DNA of 64,000 nucleotides from Acanthosepion esculentum (Eukaryota > Mollusca > Cephalopoda > Sepiida > Sepiidae): contig OZ038479.1 in the NCBI GenBank assembly GCA_964036315.1, positions 63,133,804 through 63,197,803 on the forward strand, written 5' to 3'. The translations under genes and the position numbers were made by a program. Under the pieces are notes generated by a model. The model was given only the letters and a program-made list of their open reading frames with translations. It did not search any database and was not told the DNA's origin. Position 1 is the stretch's first letter. Each line of letters begins with the position of its first letter. Of this stretch, positions 13,254 to 26,163 are shown piece by piece.

Positions 13254-13604
13254 AGGAATGCTGCATATTTTGGTATTTTTACAATAGAAAAGTTAGAAAA
13301 CATATTGAAATATTGCATCTTTTGTTATTTTGCAATAAAAAAGTTAGAATGCAAATAAAAATGCTGCATATTTTGTTTTTTTTTCAATAGAAAAGTTAGA
13401 AAACATATTGAAATATTGCATCTTTTGGTATTTTGCAATAAAAAAGTTAGAATGCAAATAGGAATACTGCATATTGTTATATTTTTCAGTAAAAAAGTTA
13501 GAAAACATATTGAAATATTGCATCTTTTGTTATTTTGCAATCAAAAAGTTAGAATGCAAATAGGAATACTGCATATTGTTATATTTTTCAATTGAAAAGT
13601 TAGA

Positions 13605-13968
13605 AAACATATTGAAATATTGCATCTTTTATTATTTTGCAATAAAAAAGTTAGAATGCAAATAGGAATACTGCATATTTTGGTATTATTCAATAGAAAA
13701 GTTAGAAAACTTATTGAAATATTGCATCTTTTGTTATTTTGCAATAAAAAAGTTAGAATGCAAATAGGAATGCTGCATATTTTGTTTTTTTTCAATAGAA
13801 AAGTTAGAAAACATATTGAAATATTGCATCTTTTGTTATTTTGCAATAAAAAATTAGAATGCAAATAGGAATGCTGCATATTTTGGTATTATTCAATAGA
13901 AAAGTTAGGAAACTTATTGAAATATTGCATCTTTTGTTATTTTGCAATAAAAAAGTTAGAATGCAAAT
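13605..13968 (+). repeat. 715-bp-offset duplication, right copy
   Basis: Right copy of 12890-13253, with the same three rare variants in the same order. It differs by a substitution giving GTTAGGAAAC near 13906. Confidence 0.75.
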
Positions 13969-14180
13969 AGGAATACTGCATATTGTTATATTTTTCAGTA
14001 AAAAAGTTAGAAAACATATTGAAATATTGCATCTTTTGTTATTTTGCAATCAAAAAGTTAGAATGCAAATAGGAATACTGCATATTGTTATATTTTTCAG
14101 TAGAAAAGTTAGAAAACATATTGAAATATTGCATCTTTTGTTACTTTGCAATCAAAAAGTTAGAATGCAAATAGGAATAC

Positions 14181-14230
14181 TGCATATTGTTATATTTTGC
14201 AATAAAAAGTTAGAATGCAAATAGGAATGC
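14181..14230 (+). repeat. Half-length hybrid monomer (B/A fusion), 50 bp
   Basis: Between two successive TGCAT landmarks there are only 50 bases instead of 102. The left part is half B (TGCATATTGTTATATTTT) and it continues directly as half A (GCAATAAAAAGTTAG and the octamer). The junction falls in the TTTT shared by both halves at the same alignment position, so exactly one half-unit was removed. One A is also missing in the A-tract. Confidence 0.9.
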
Positions 14231-15457
14231 TGCATATTTTGTTTTTTTTTCAATAGAAAAGTTAGAAACACATATTGAAATATTGCATCTTTTGTTATTT
14301 TGCAATAAAAAATTAGAATGCAAATAGGAATGCTGCATATTTTGGTATTATTCAATAGAAAAGTTAGAAAACTTATTGAAATATTGCATCTTTTGTTATT
14401 TTGCAATAAAAAAGTTAGAATGCAAATAGGAATGCTGCATATTTTGGTATTTTTACAATAGAAAAGTTAGAAAACATATTGAAATATTGCATCTTTTGTT
14501 ATTTTGCAATAAAAAAGTTAGAATGCAAATAGGAATACTGCATGTTGTTATATTTTTCAATAGAAAAGTTAGAAAACATATTGAAATAATGCATCTTTTG
14601 TTATTTTGCAATAAAAAAGTTAGAATGCAAATAGGAATGCTGCATATTGTTATATTTTTCAATAGAAAAGTTAGAAAACATATTGAAATATTGCATCTTT
14701 TGTTATTTTGCAATAAAAAAGTTAGAATGCAAATAGGAATGCTGCATATTGTTATATTTTTCAATAGAAAAGTTAGAAAACATATTGAAATATTGCATCT
14801 TTTGTTATTTTGCAATAAAAAAGTTAGAATGCAAATAGGAATGCTGCATATTGTTATATTTTTCAATAGAAAAGTTAGAAAACATATTGAAATATTGTAT
14901 CTTTTGTTATTTTGCAATAAAAAAGTCAGAATGCAAATAGGAATGCTGCATATTGTTATATTTTTCAATAGAAAAGTTAGAAAACATATTGAAATATTGC
15001 ATCTTTTGTTATTTTGCAATAACAAAGTTAGAATGCAAATAGGAATGCTGCATATTGTTATATATTTCAATAGAAAAGTTAGAAAACATATTGAAATATT
15101 GCATCTTGTGATATTTTTCAATAAAAAAGTTAGAATGCAAATAGGAATGCTGCATATTTTGTTTTTTTTTCAATAGAAAAGTTAGAAAACATATTGAAAT
15201 ATTGCATCTTTTGTTATTTTGCAATAAAAAAGTTAGAATGCAAATAGGAATGCTGCATATTTTGGTATTTTTCAATAGAAAAGTTAGAAAACATATTGAA
15301 ATATTGCATCTTTTGTTATTTTGCAATAAAAAAGTTAGGATGCAAATAGGAATACTGCATATTGTTATATTTTTCAGTAGAAAAGTTAGAAAACATATTG
15401 AAATATTGCATCTTTTGTTACTTTGCAATCAAAAAGTTAGAATGCAAATAGGAATAC
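14181..15457 (+). repeat. 12.5-monomer HOR, copy 1 (1,277 bp)
   Basis: Runs from the first hybrid half-monomer to the next. Order: hybrid, poly-T, AAAAAATTAG with GGTATTATTC, AACTTATTG, then monomers with GAAATAATGC and AAGTCAG, TATATATTTCAATAG, CTTGTGATATTTTTC, poly-T, GGTATTTTTC and CAGTAG. Private to this copy are an inserted base in GAAACACATATTG near 14268 and a GGTATTTTTAC monomer near 14445. Confidence 0.85.
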
Positions 15458-15508
15458 TGCATATTGTTATATTTTGCAATAAAAAAGTTAGAATGCAAAT
15501 AGGAATGC
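15458..15508 (+). repeat. Half-length hybrid monomer (B/A fusion), 51 bp
   Basis: Same B-to-A fusion as at 14181, here exactly 51 bp between TGCAT landmarks. It is followed by the same poly-T monomer, so it is a descendant of one original event carried along by the higher-order repeat. Confidence 0.9.
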
Positions 15509-16733
15509 TGCATATTTTGTTTTTTTTTCAATAGAAAAGTTAGAAAACATATTGAAATATTGCATCTTTTGTTATTTTGCAATAAAAAATTAGAATGCAA
15601 ATAGGAATGCTGCATATTTTGGTATTATTCAATAGAAAAGTTAGAAAACTCATTGAAATATTGCATCTTTTGTTATTTTGCAATAAAAAAGTTAGAATGC
15701 AAATAGGAATGCTGCATATTGTTATATTTTTCTGGAGAAAATTTAGAAAACATATTGAAATATTGCATCTTTTGTTATTTTGCAATAAAAAAGTTAGAAT
15801 GCAAATAGGAATACTGCATATTGTTATATTTTTCAATAGAAAAGTTAGAAAACATATTGAAATAATGCATCTTTTGTTATTTTGCAATAAAAAAGTTAGA
15901 ATGCAAATAGGAATGCTGCATATTGTTATATTTTTCAATAGAAAAGTTAGAAAACATATTGAAATATTGCATCTTTTGTTATTTTGCAATAAAAAAGTTA
16001 GAATGCAAATAGGAATGCTGCATATTGTTATATTTTTCAATAGAAAAGTTAGAAAACATATTGAAATATTGCATCTTTTGTTATTTTGCAATAAAAAAGT
16101 TAGAATGCAAATAGGAATGCTGCATATTGTTATATTTTTCAATAGAAAAGTTAGAAAACATATTGAAATATTGTATCTTTTGTTATTTTGCAATAAAAAA
16201 GTCAGAATGCAAATAGGAATGCTGCATATTGTTATATTTTTCAATAGAAAAGTTAGAAAACATATTGAAATATTGCATCTTTTGTTATTTTGCAATAACA
16301 AAGTTAGAATGCAAATAGGAATGCTGCATATTGTTATATATTTCAATAGAAAAGTTAGAAAACATATTGAAATATTGCATCTTGTGATATTTTTCAATAA
16401 AAAAGTTAGAATGCAAATAGGAATGCTGCATATTTTGTTTTTTTTTCAATAGAAAAGTTAGAAAACATAATGAAATATTGCATCTTTTGTTATTTTGCAA
16501 TAAAAAAGTTAGAATGCAAATAGGAATGCTGCATATTTTGGTATTTTTCAATAGAAAAGTTAGAAAACATATTGAAATATTGCATCTTTTGTTATTTTGC
16601 AATAAAAAAGTTAGAATGCAAATAGGAATACTGCATATTGTTATATTTTTCAGTAGAAAAGTTAGAAAACATATTGAAATATTGCATCTTTTGTTACTTT
16701 GCAATCAAAAAGTTAGAATGCAAATAGGAATAC
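15458..16733 (+). repeat. 12.5-monomer HOR, copy 2 (1,276 bp)
   Basis: Second copy with the same monomer order. A TCTGGAG monomer near 15733 takes the place of the GGTATTTTTAC monomer of copy 1, and AACTCATTG replaces AACTTATTG. The length is 12 monomers plus one half-unit, because the block contains the half-length hybrid. Confidence 0.85.
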
Positions 16734-16784
16734 TGCATATTGTTATATTTTGCAATAAAAAAGTTAGAATGCAAATAGGAATGC
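16734..16784 (+). repeat. Half-length hybrid monomer (B/A fusion), 51 bp, third copy
   Basis: Third copy of the B-to-A fusion, 1,276 bp after the second, in the same neighbourhood (a TTACTTTGCAATC monomer before, a poly-T monomer after). It marks the end of the last recognisable copy of this higher-order repeat. Confidence 0.9.
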
Positions 16785-18403
16785 TGCATATTTTGTTTTT
16801 TTTTCAATAGAAAAGTTAGAAAACATATTGAAATATTGCATCTTTTGTTATTTTGCAATAAAAAATTAGAATGCAAATAGGAATGCTGCATATTTTGGTA
16901 TTATTCAATAGAAAAGTTAGAAAACTTATTGAAATATTGCATCTTTTGTTATTTTGCAATAAAAAAGTTAGAATGCAAATAGGAATGCTGCATATTTTGG
17001 TATTATTCAATAGAAAAGTTAGAAAACATATTGAAATATTGCATCTTTTGTTATTTTGCAATAAAAAAGTTAGAATGCAAATAGGAATGCTGCATATTTT
17101 GGTATTATTCAATAGAAAAGTTAGAAAACATATTGAAATATTGCATCTTTTGTTATTTTGCAATAAAAAAGTTAGAATGCAAATAGGAATGCTGCATATT
17201 TTGTTTTTTTTTCAATAGAAAAGTTAGAAAACATATTGAAATATTGCATCTTTTGTTATTTTGCAATAAAAAAGTTAGAATGCAAATAGGAATGCTGCAT
17301 ATTTTGGTATTATTCAATAGAAAAGTTAGAAAACATATTGAAATATTGCATCTTTTGTTATTTTGCAATAAAAAAGTTAGAATGCAAATAGGAATGCTTC
17401 ATATTTTGTTATATTTTTGAATAGAAAAGTTAGAAAACATATTGAAATATTGCATCTTTTGTTATTTTGCAATAAAAAAGTTAGAATGCAAATAGGAATG
17501 CTGCATATTGTTATATTTTTCTGGAGAAAATTTAGAAAACATATTGAAATATTGCATCTTTTGTTATTTTGCAATAAAAAAGTTAGAATGCAAATATGAA
17601 TGCTGCATATTTTGTTTTTTTTTCAATAGAAAAGTTAGAAAACATATTGAAATATTGCATCTTTTGTTATTTTGCAATAAAAAAGTTAGAATGCAAATAG
17701 GAATGCTGCATATTTTGTTTTTTTTTCAATAGAAAAGTTAGAAAACATATTGAAATATTGCATCTTTTGTTATTTTGCAATAAAAAAGTTAGAATGCAAA
17801 TAGGAAGTCTGCATATTGTTATATTTTTCTGGAGAAAATTTAGAAAACATATTGAAATATTGCATCTTTTGTTATTTTGCAATAAAAAAGTTAGAATGCA
17901 AATAGGAATGCTGCATATTTTGTTTTTTTTTCAATAGAAAAGTTAGAAAACATATTGAAATATTCCATCTTTTGTTATTTTGCAATAAAAAAGTTAGAAT
18001 GCAAATAGGAATGCTGCATATTTTGGTATTATTCAATAGAAAAGTTAGAAAACATATTGAAATATTGCATCTTTTGTTATTTTGCAATAAAAAAGTTAGA
18101 ATGCAAATAGGAATGCTTCATATTTTGTTATATTTTTGAATAGAAAAGTTAGAAAACATATTGAAATATTGCATCTTTTGTTATTTTGCAATAAAAAAGT
18201 TAGAATGCAAATAGGAATCCTGCATATTTTGTTTTTTTTTCAATAGAAAAGTTAGAAAACATATTGAAATATTGCATCGTTTGTTATTTTGCAATAAAAA
18301 ATTAGAATGCAAATAGGAATGCTGCATATTTTGGTATTATTCAATAGAAAAGTTAGAAAACTTATTGAAATATTGCATCTTTTGTTATTTTGCAATAAAA
18401 AAG
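16785..18403 (+). repeat. Mixed segment rich in GGTATTATTC and poly-T monomers
   Basis: Contains a run of GGTATTATTC monomers at about 16890-17140, poly-T monomers, two TCTGGAG monomers (about 17520 and 17829) and two 104-bp monomers ending TTTTTGAATAG. Private substitutions include AAATATGAATGC near 17594, AGGAAGTCTGC near 17803 and ATTCCATC near 17962. No long-range period is evident. Confidence 0.8.
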
Positions 18404-20034
18404 TTAGAATGCAAATAGGAATGCTGCATATTTTGGTATTTTTACAATAGAAAAGTTAGAAAACATTGAAATATTGCATCTTTTGTTATTTTGCAATAAA
18501 AAAGTTAGAATGCAAATAGGAATGCTGCATATTGTTATATTTTTCTGGAGAAAATTTAGAAAACATATTGAAATATTGCATCTTTTGTTATTTTGCAATA
18601 AAAAAGTTAGAATGCAAATAGGAATACTGCATATTGTTATATTTTTCAATAGAAAAGTTAGAAAACATATTGAAATAATGCATCTTTTGTTATTTTGCAA
18701 TAAAAAAGTTAGAATGCAAATAGGAATGCTGCATATTGTTATATTTTTCAATAGAAAAGTTAGAAAACATATTGAAATATTGCATCTTTTGTTATTTTGC
18801 AATAAAAAAGTTAGAATGCAAATAGGAATGCTGCATATTGTTATATTTTTCAATAGAAAAGTTAGAAAACTTATTGAAATATTGCATCTTTTGTTATTTT
18901 GCAATAAAAAAGTTAGAATGCAAATAGGAATGCTGCATATTGTTATATTTTTCAATAGAAAAGTTAGAAAACATATTGAAATATTGCATCTTTTGTTATT
19001 TTGCAATAAAAAAGTTAGAATTCAAATAGGAATGCTGCATATTGTTATATTTTTCAATAGAAAAGTTAGAAAACATATTGAAATATTGCATCTTTTGTTA
19101 TTTTGCAATAAAAAAGTTAGAATGCAAATAGGAATGCTGCATATTGTTATATTTTTCAATAGAAAAGTTAGAAAAGATATTGAAATATTGCATCTTTTGT
19201 TATTTTGCAATAAAATAGAATGCAAATAGGAATGCTGCATATTTTGTTTTTTTTTCAATAGAAAAGTTAGAAAACATATTGAAATATTGCATCTTTTGTT
19301 ATTTTGCAATAAAAAAGTTAGAATGCAAATAGGAATGCTGCATATTTTGGTATTATTCAATAGAAAAGTTAGAAAACATATTGAAATATTGCATCTTTTG
19401 TTATTTTGCAATAAAAAAGTTAGAATGCAAATAGGAATGCTGCATATTGTTATATATTTCAATAGAAAAGTTAGAAAACATATTGAAATATTGCATCTTT
19501 TGTTATTTTGCAATAACAAAGTTAGAATGCAAATAGGAATGCTGCATATTGTTATATTTATCAATAGAAAAGTTAGAAAACATATTGAAATATTGCATCT
19601 TTTGTTATTTTGCAATAACAAAGTTAGAATGCAAATAGGAATGCTGCATATTGTTATATTTTTCTGGAGAAAATTTAGAAAACATATTGAAATATTACAT
19701 CTTTTGTTATTTTGCAATAAAAAAGTTAGAATGCAAATAGGAATGCTGCATATTTTGTTTTTTTTTCAATAGAAAAGTTAGAAAACATATTGAAATATTG
19801 CATCTTTTGTTATTTTGCAATAAAAAAGTTAGAATGCAAATAGGAATGCTGCATATTTTGGTATTATTCAATAGAAAAGTTAGAAAACATATTGAAATAT
19901 TGCATCTTTTGTTATTTTGCAATAAAAAAGTTAGAATGCAAATAGGAATGCTGCATATTTTGTTATATTTTTGAATAGAAAAGTTAGAAAACATATTGAA
20001 ATATTGCATCTTTTGTTATTTTGCAATAAAAAAG
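18404..20034 (+). repeat. 1,631-bp HOR, copy 1 (16 monomers)
   Basis: Starts with a GGTATTTTTAC monomer followed by the shortened join AAAACATTG (two bases lost from AAAACATATTG) and a TCTGGAG monomer. The same start recurs at 20035. Further shared markers are AACTTATTG, GAATTCAAATAGG (an EcoRI site at 19018) and GAAAAGATATTG. Confidence 0.8.
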
Positions 20035-20439
20035 TTAGAATGCAAATAGGAATGCTGCATATTTTGGTATTTTTACAATAGAAAAGTTAGAAAACATTGA
20101 AATATTGCATCTTTTGTTATTTTGCAATAAAAAAGTTAGAATGCAAATAGGAATGCTGCATATTGTTATATTTTTCTGGAGAAAATTTAGAAAACATATT
20201 GAAATATTGCATCTTTTGTTATTTTGCAATAAAAAAGTTAGAATGCAAATAGGAATGCTGCATATTGTTATATTTTTCAATAGAAAAGTTAGAAAACTTA
20301 TTGAAATATTGCATCTTTTGTTATTTTGCAATAAAAAAGTTAGAATGCAAATAGGAATGCTGCATATTGTTATATTTTTCAATAGAAAAGTTAGAAAACA
20401 TATTGAAATATTGCATCTTTTGTTATTTTGCAATAAAAA
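20035..20439 (+). repeat. 1,631-bp HOR, start of copy 2
   Basis: Second copy starting with GGTATTTTTAC, AAAACATTG and TCTGGAG. It lacks two monomers present in copy 1 (including the GAAATAATGC one), so the offset drops from 1,631 to 1,427 bp for the markers that follow, such as AACTTATTG at 20297 and GAAAAGATATTG near 20600. Confidence 0.75.
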
Positions 20440-22000
20440 AGTTAGAATTCAAGTAGGAATGCTGCATATTGTTATATTTTTCAATAGAAAAGTTAGAAAA
20501 CATATTGAAATATTGCATCTTTTGTTATTTTGCAATAAAAAAGTTAGAATGCAAATAGGAATGCTGCATATTGTTATATTTTTCAATAGAAAAGTTAGAA
20601 AAGATATTGAAATATTGCATCTTTTGTTATTTTGCAATAAAATAGTTAGAATGCAAATAGGAATGCTGCATATTTTGTTTTTTTTTCAATAGAAAAGTTA
20701 GAAAACATATTGAAATATTGCATCTTTTGTTATTTTGCAATAAAAAAGTTAGAATGCAAATAGGAATGCTGCATATTTTGGTATTATTCAATAGAAAAGT
20801 GAGAAAACATATTGAAATATTGCATCTTTTGTTATTTTGCAATAAAAAAGTTAGAATGCAAATAGGAATGCTTCATATTTTGTTATATTTTTCAAAAGAA
20901 AAGTTAGAAAACATATTGAAATATTGCATCTTTTGTTATTTTGCAATAACAAAGTTAGAATGCAAATAGGAATGCTGCATATTGTTATATTTATCAATAG
21001 AAAAGTTAGAAAACATATTGAAATATTGCATCTTTTGTTATTTTGCAATAACAAAGTTAGAATGCAAATAGGAATGCTGCATATTGTTATATTTATCTGG
21101 AGAAAATTTAGAAAACATATTGAAATATTGCATCTTTTGTTATTTTGCAATAAAAAAGTTAGAATGCAAATAGGAATACTGCATATTGTTATATTTTTCA
21201 ATAGAAAAGTCAGAAAACATATTGAAATATTGCATCTTTTGTTATTTTGCAATAAGAAAGTTAGAATGCAAATAGGAATGCTGCATATCTTGTTTTTTTG
21301 TCAATAGAAAAGTTAGAAAACATATTGAAATATTGCATCTTTTGTTATTTTGCAATAAAAAAGTTAGAATGCAAATAGGAATGCTTCATATTTTGTTATA
21401 TTTTTCAATAGAAAAGTTAGAAAACATATTGAAATATTGCATCTTTTGTTATTTTGCAATAAAAAGTTAGAATGCAAGTAGGAATGCTGCATATTTTGTT
21501 TTTTTTTCAATAGAAACGTTAGATAACATATTGAAATATTGCATCTTTTGTTATTTTGCAATAACAAAGTTAGAATGCAAATAGGAATGCTGCATATTGT
21601 TATATTTATCAATAGAAAAGTTAGAAAACATATTGAAATATTGCATCTTTTGTTATTTTGCAATAACAAAGTTAGAATGCAAATAGGAATGCTGCATATT
21701 GTTATATTTTTCTGGAGAAAATTTAGAAAACATATTGAAATATTGCATCTTTTGTTATTTTGCAATAAAAAAGTTAGAATGCAAATAGGAATACTGCATA
21801 TTGTTATATTTTTCAATAGAAAAGTTAGAAAACATATTGAAATATTGCATCTTTAGTTATTTTGCAATAAGAAAGTTAGAATGCAAATAGGAATGCTGCA
21901 TATCTTGTTTTTTTGTCAATAGAAAAGTTAGAAAACATATTGAAATATTGCATCTTTTGTTATTTTGCAATAAAAAAGTTAGAATGCAAATAGGAATGCT
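20440..22000 (+). repeat. 2,250-bp-offset HOR, copy 1
   Basis: Colinear with 22690-24250. Markers in order: GAATTCAAGTAGG, GAAAAGATATTG, poly-T, GGTATTATTC, GCTTCATATTTTG with CAAAAGAAAAG, AATAACAAAG with TTTATCAATAG, TCTGGAG, CATATCTTGTTTTTTTGTC, and GAAACGTTAGATAAC at 21513. The last marker recurs at 23763, exactly 2,250 bp (22 monomers) on. Confidence 0.8.
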
Positions 22001-22229
22001 GCATATTTTGTTTTTTTTTCAATAGAAAAGTTAGAAAACATATTGAAATATTGCATTGTTTGTTATTTTGCAATAAAAAATTAGAATGCAAATAGGAATG
22101 CTGCATATTTTGGTATTATTCAATAGAAAAGTTAGAAAACTTATTGAAATATTGCATCTTTTGTTATTTTGCAATAAAAAAGTTAGAATGCAAATAGGAA
22201 TGCTGCATATTTTGGTATTTTTACAATAG

Positions 22230-22640
22230 AAAATTAGAAAACATATTGAAATATTGCATCTTTTGTTATTTTGCAATAAAAAAGTTAGAATGCAAATAGG
22301 AATGCTGCATATTGTTATATTTTTCTGGAGAAAATTTAGAAAACATATTGAAATATTGCATCTTTTGTTATTTTGCAAGAAAAAAGTTAGAATGCAAATA
22401 GGAATACTGCATATTGTTATATTTTTCAATAGAAAAGTTAGAAAACATATTGAAATAATGCATCTTTTGTTATTTTGCAATAAAAAAGTTAGAATGCAAA
22501 TAGGAATGCTGCATATTGTTATATTTTTCAATAGAAAAGTTAGAAAACATATTGAAATATTGCATCTTTTGTTATTTTGCAATAAAAAAGTTAGAATGCA
22601 AATAGGAATGCTGCATATTGTTATATTTTTCAATAGAAAA
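22230..22640 (+). repeat. 2,661-bp-offset duplicated stretch, left copy
   Basis: Shares with 24891-25301 a GGTATTTTTAC monomer joined by GAAAATTAGAAAAC, a TCTGGAG monomer, a rare TTTTGCAAGAAAAAAG (22376 and 25037) and GAAATAATGC. The copies separate near 22645, where the right copy has AACTTATTG. Confidence 0.75.
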
Positions 22641-22689
22641 GTTAGAAAACATATTGAAATATTGCATCTTTTGTTATTTTGCAATAAAA

Positions 22690-24250
22690 AAGTTAGAATT
22701 CAAATAGGAATGCTGCATATTGTTATATTTTTCAATAGAAAAGTTAGAAAACATATTGAAATATTGCATCTTTTGTTATTTTGCAATAAAAAAGTTAGAA
22801 TGCAAATAGGAATGCTGCATATTGTTATATTTTTCAATAGAAAAGTTAGAAAAGATATTGAAATATTGCATCTTTTGTTATTTTGCAATAAAATAGTTAG
22901 AATGCAAATGGGAATGCTGCATATTTTGTTTTTTTTCAATAGAAAAGTTAGAAAACATATTGAAATATTGCATCTTTTGTTATTTTGCAATAAAAAAGTT
23001 AGAATGCAAATAGGAATGCTGCATATTTTGGTATTATTCAATAGAAAAGTTAGAAAACATATTGAAATATTGCATCTTTTGTTATTTTGCAATAAAAAAG
23101 TTAGAATGCAAATAGGAATGCTTCATATTTTGTTATATTTTTCAAAAGAAAAGTTAGAAAACATATTGAAATATTGCATCTTTTGTTATTTTGCAATAAC
23201 AAAGTTAGAATGCAAATAGGAATGCTGCATATTGTTATATTTATCAAGAGAAAAGTTAGAAAACATATTGAAATATTGCATCTTTTGTTATTTTGCAATA
23301 ACAAAGTTAGAATGCAAATAGGAATGCTGCATATTGTTATATTTTTCTGGAGAAAATTTAGAAAACATATTGAAATATTGCATCTTTTGTTATTTTGCAA
23401 TAAAAAAGTTAGAATGCAAATAGGAATACTGCATATTGTTATATTTTTCAATAGAAAAGTTAGAAAACATATTGAAATATTGCATCTTTTGTTATTTTGC
23501 AATAAGAAAGTTAGAATGCAAATAGGAATGCTGCATATCTTGTTTTTTTGTCAATAGAAAAGTTAGAAAACATATTGAAATATTGCATCTTTTGTTATTT
23601 TGCAATAAAAAAGTTAGAATGCAAATAGGAATGCTTCATATTTTGTTATATTTTTCAATAGAAAAGTTAGAAAACATATTGAAATATTGCATCTTTTGTT
23701 ATTTTGCAATAAAAAGTTAGAATGCAAGTAGGAATGCTGCATATTTTGTTTTTTTTTCAATAGAAACGTTAGATAACATATTGAAATATTGCATCTTTTG
23801 TTATTTTGCAATAACAAAGTTAGAATGCAAATAGGAATGCTGCATATTGTTATATTTATCAATAGAAAAGTTAGAAAACATATTAAAATATTGCATCTTT
23901 TGTTATTTTGCAATAACAAAGTTAGAATGCAAATAGGAATGCTGCATATTGTTATATTTTTCTGGAGAAAATTTAGAAAACATATTGAAATATTGCATCT
24001 TTTGTTATTTTGCAATAAAAAAGTTAGAATGCAAATAGGAATACTGCATATTGTTATATTTTTCAATAGAAAAGTTAGAAAACATATTGAAATATTGCAT
24101 CTTTAGTTATTTTGCAATAAGAAAGTTAGAATGCAAATAGGAATGCTGCATATCTTGTTTTTTTGTCAATAGAAAAGTTAGAAAACATATTGAAATATTG
24201 CATCTTTTGTTATTTTGCAATAAAAAAGTTAGAATGCAAATAGGAATGCT
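22690..24250 (+). repeat. 2,250-bp-offset HOR, copy 2
   Basis: Second copy with the same order of markers, including CTTTAGTTATTTTGC (21853 and 24103 regions) and GAAACGTTAGATAAC at 23763. Colinearity ends near 24250, where a TTCTGGTATTTTTAC monomer replaces the poly-T monomer of copy 1. Confidence 0.8.
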
Positions 24251-26163
24251 GCATATTCTGGTATTTTTACAATAGAAAAGTTAGAAAACATATTGAAATA
24301 TTGCATCTTTTGTTATTTTGCAATAACAAAGTTAGAATGCAAATAGGAATGCTGCATATTGTTATATTTATCAATAGAAAAGTTAGAAAACATATTGAAA
24401 TATTGCATCTTTTGTTATTTTGCAATAACAAAGTTAGAATGCAAATAGGAATGCTGCATATTGTTATATTTTTCTGGAGAAAATTTAGAAAACATATTGA
24501 AATATTGCATCTTTTGTTATTTTGCAATAAAAAAGTTAGAATGCAAATAGGAATACTGCATATTGTTATATTTTTCAATAGAAAAGTTAGAAAACATATT
24601 GAAATATTGCATCTTTAGTTATTTTGCAATAAGAAAGTTAGAATGCAAATAGGAATGCTGCATATCTTGTTTTTTTGTCAATAGAAAAGTTAGAAAACAT
24701 ATTGAAATATTGCATCTTTTGTTATTTTGCAATAAAAAAGTTAGAATGCAAATAGGAATGCTGCATATTTTGTTTTTTTTTCAATAGAAAAGTTAGAAAA
24801 CATATTGAAATATTGCATCTTTTGTTATTTTGCAATAAAAAAGTTAGAATGCAAATAGGAATGCTGCATATTTTGGTATTTTTACAATAGAAAATTAGAA
24901 AACATATTGAAATATTGCATCTTTTGTTATTTTGCAATAAAAAAGTTAGAATGCAAATAGGAATGCTGCATATTGTTATATTTTTCTGGAGAAAATTTAG
25001 AAAACATATTGAAATATTGCATCTTTTGTTATTTTGCAAGAAAAAAGTTAGAATGCAAATAGGAATACTGCATATTGTTATATTTTTCAATAGAAAAGTT
25101 AGAAAACATATTGAAATAATGCATCTTTTGTTATTTTGCAATAAAAAAGTTAGAATGCAAATAGGAATGCTGCATATTGTTATATTTTTCAATAGAAAAG
25201 TTAGAAAACATATTGAAATATTGCATCTTTTGTTATTTTGCAATAAAAAAGTTAGAATGCAAATAGGAATGCTGCATATTGTTATATTTTTCAATAGAAA
25301 AGTTAGAAAACTTATTGAAATATTGCATCTTTTGTGATTTTGCAATAAAAAAGTTAGAATGCAAATAGGAATGCTGCATATTGTTATATTTTTCAATAGA
25401 AAAGTTAGAAAACATATTGAAATATTGCATCTTTTGTTATTTTGCAATAAAAAAGTTAGAATTCAAATAGGAATGCTGCATATTGTTATATTTTTCAATA
25501 GAAAAGTTAGAAAACATATTGAAATATTGCATCTTTTGTTATTTTGCAATAAAAAAGTTAGAATGCAAATAGGAATGCTTCATATTTTGTTATATTTTTC
25601 AATAGAAAAGTTAGAAAACATATTGAAATATTGCATCTTTTGTTATTTTGCAATAAAAAGTTAGAATGCAAGTAGGAATGCTGCATATTTTGTTTTTTTT
25701 CAATAGAAACGTTAGATAACTTTTTGAAATATTGCATCTTTTGTTATTTTGCAATAACAAAGTTAGAATGCAAATAGGAATGCTGCATATTGTTATATTT
25801 ATCAATAGAAAAGTTAGAAAACATATTGAAATATTGCATCTTTTGTTATTTTGCAATAACAAAGTTAGAATGCAAATAGGAATGCTGCATATTGTTATAT
25901 TTTTCTGGAGAAAATTTAGAAAACATATTGAAATATTGCATCTTTTGTTATTTTGCAATAAAAAAGTTAGAATGCAAATAGGAATACTGCATATTGTTAT
26001 ATTTTTCAATAGAAAAGTTAGAAAACATATTGAAATATTGCATCTTTAGTTATTTTGCAATAAGAAAGTTAGAATGCAAATAGGAATGCTGCATATCTTG
26101 TTTTTTTGTCAATAGAAAAGTTAGAAAACATATTGAAATATTGCATCTTTTGTTATTTTGCAA
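24251..26163 (+). repeat. Rearranged satellite between the 2,250- and 1,536-bp repeats
   Basis: Contains shuffled pieces of the neighbouring higher-order repeats. A six-monomer set with TTTATCAATAG, TCTGGAG and CATATCTTGTTTTTTTGTC occurs at 24301-24690 and again from about 25732. A GAAACGTTAGATAAC marker lies at 25706, here followed by TTTTTGAAATATT instead of ATATTGAAATATT. Confidence 0.75.
24891..25301 (+). repeat. 2,661-bp-offset duplicated stretch, right copy
   Basis: Right copy of 22230-22640, identified by the rare TTTTGCAAGAAAAAAG at 25037. It is followed by a monomer with TTTTGTGATTTTGC near 25330 that is not in the left copy. Confidence 0.75.

Larger units (their letters stand above)
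8518..14180 (+). repeat. Mosaic satellite segment without one fixed HOR
   Basis: This stretch uses the same monomer variants as 1-8517 (CAGTAG, TTACTTTGCAATC, GCATAATG, TCTGGAG, AACTTATTG) but in changing order. It also brings in poly-T and GGTATTATTC monomers that dominate downstream. Variants AAATAAAAATGC (10081, 12841, 13354) and AAAAAATTAGAATGC (for example 12010) appear here. Two five-monomer cassettes from the first segment are embedded. No unique sequence is present. Confidence 0.85.
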
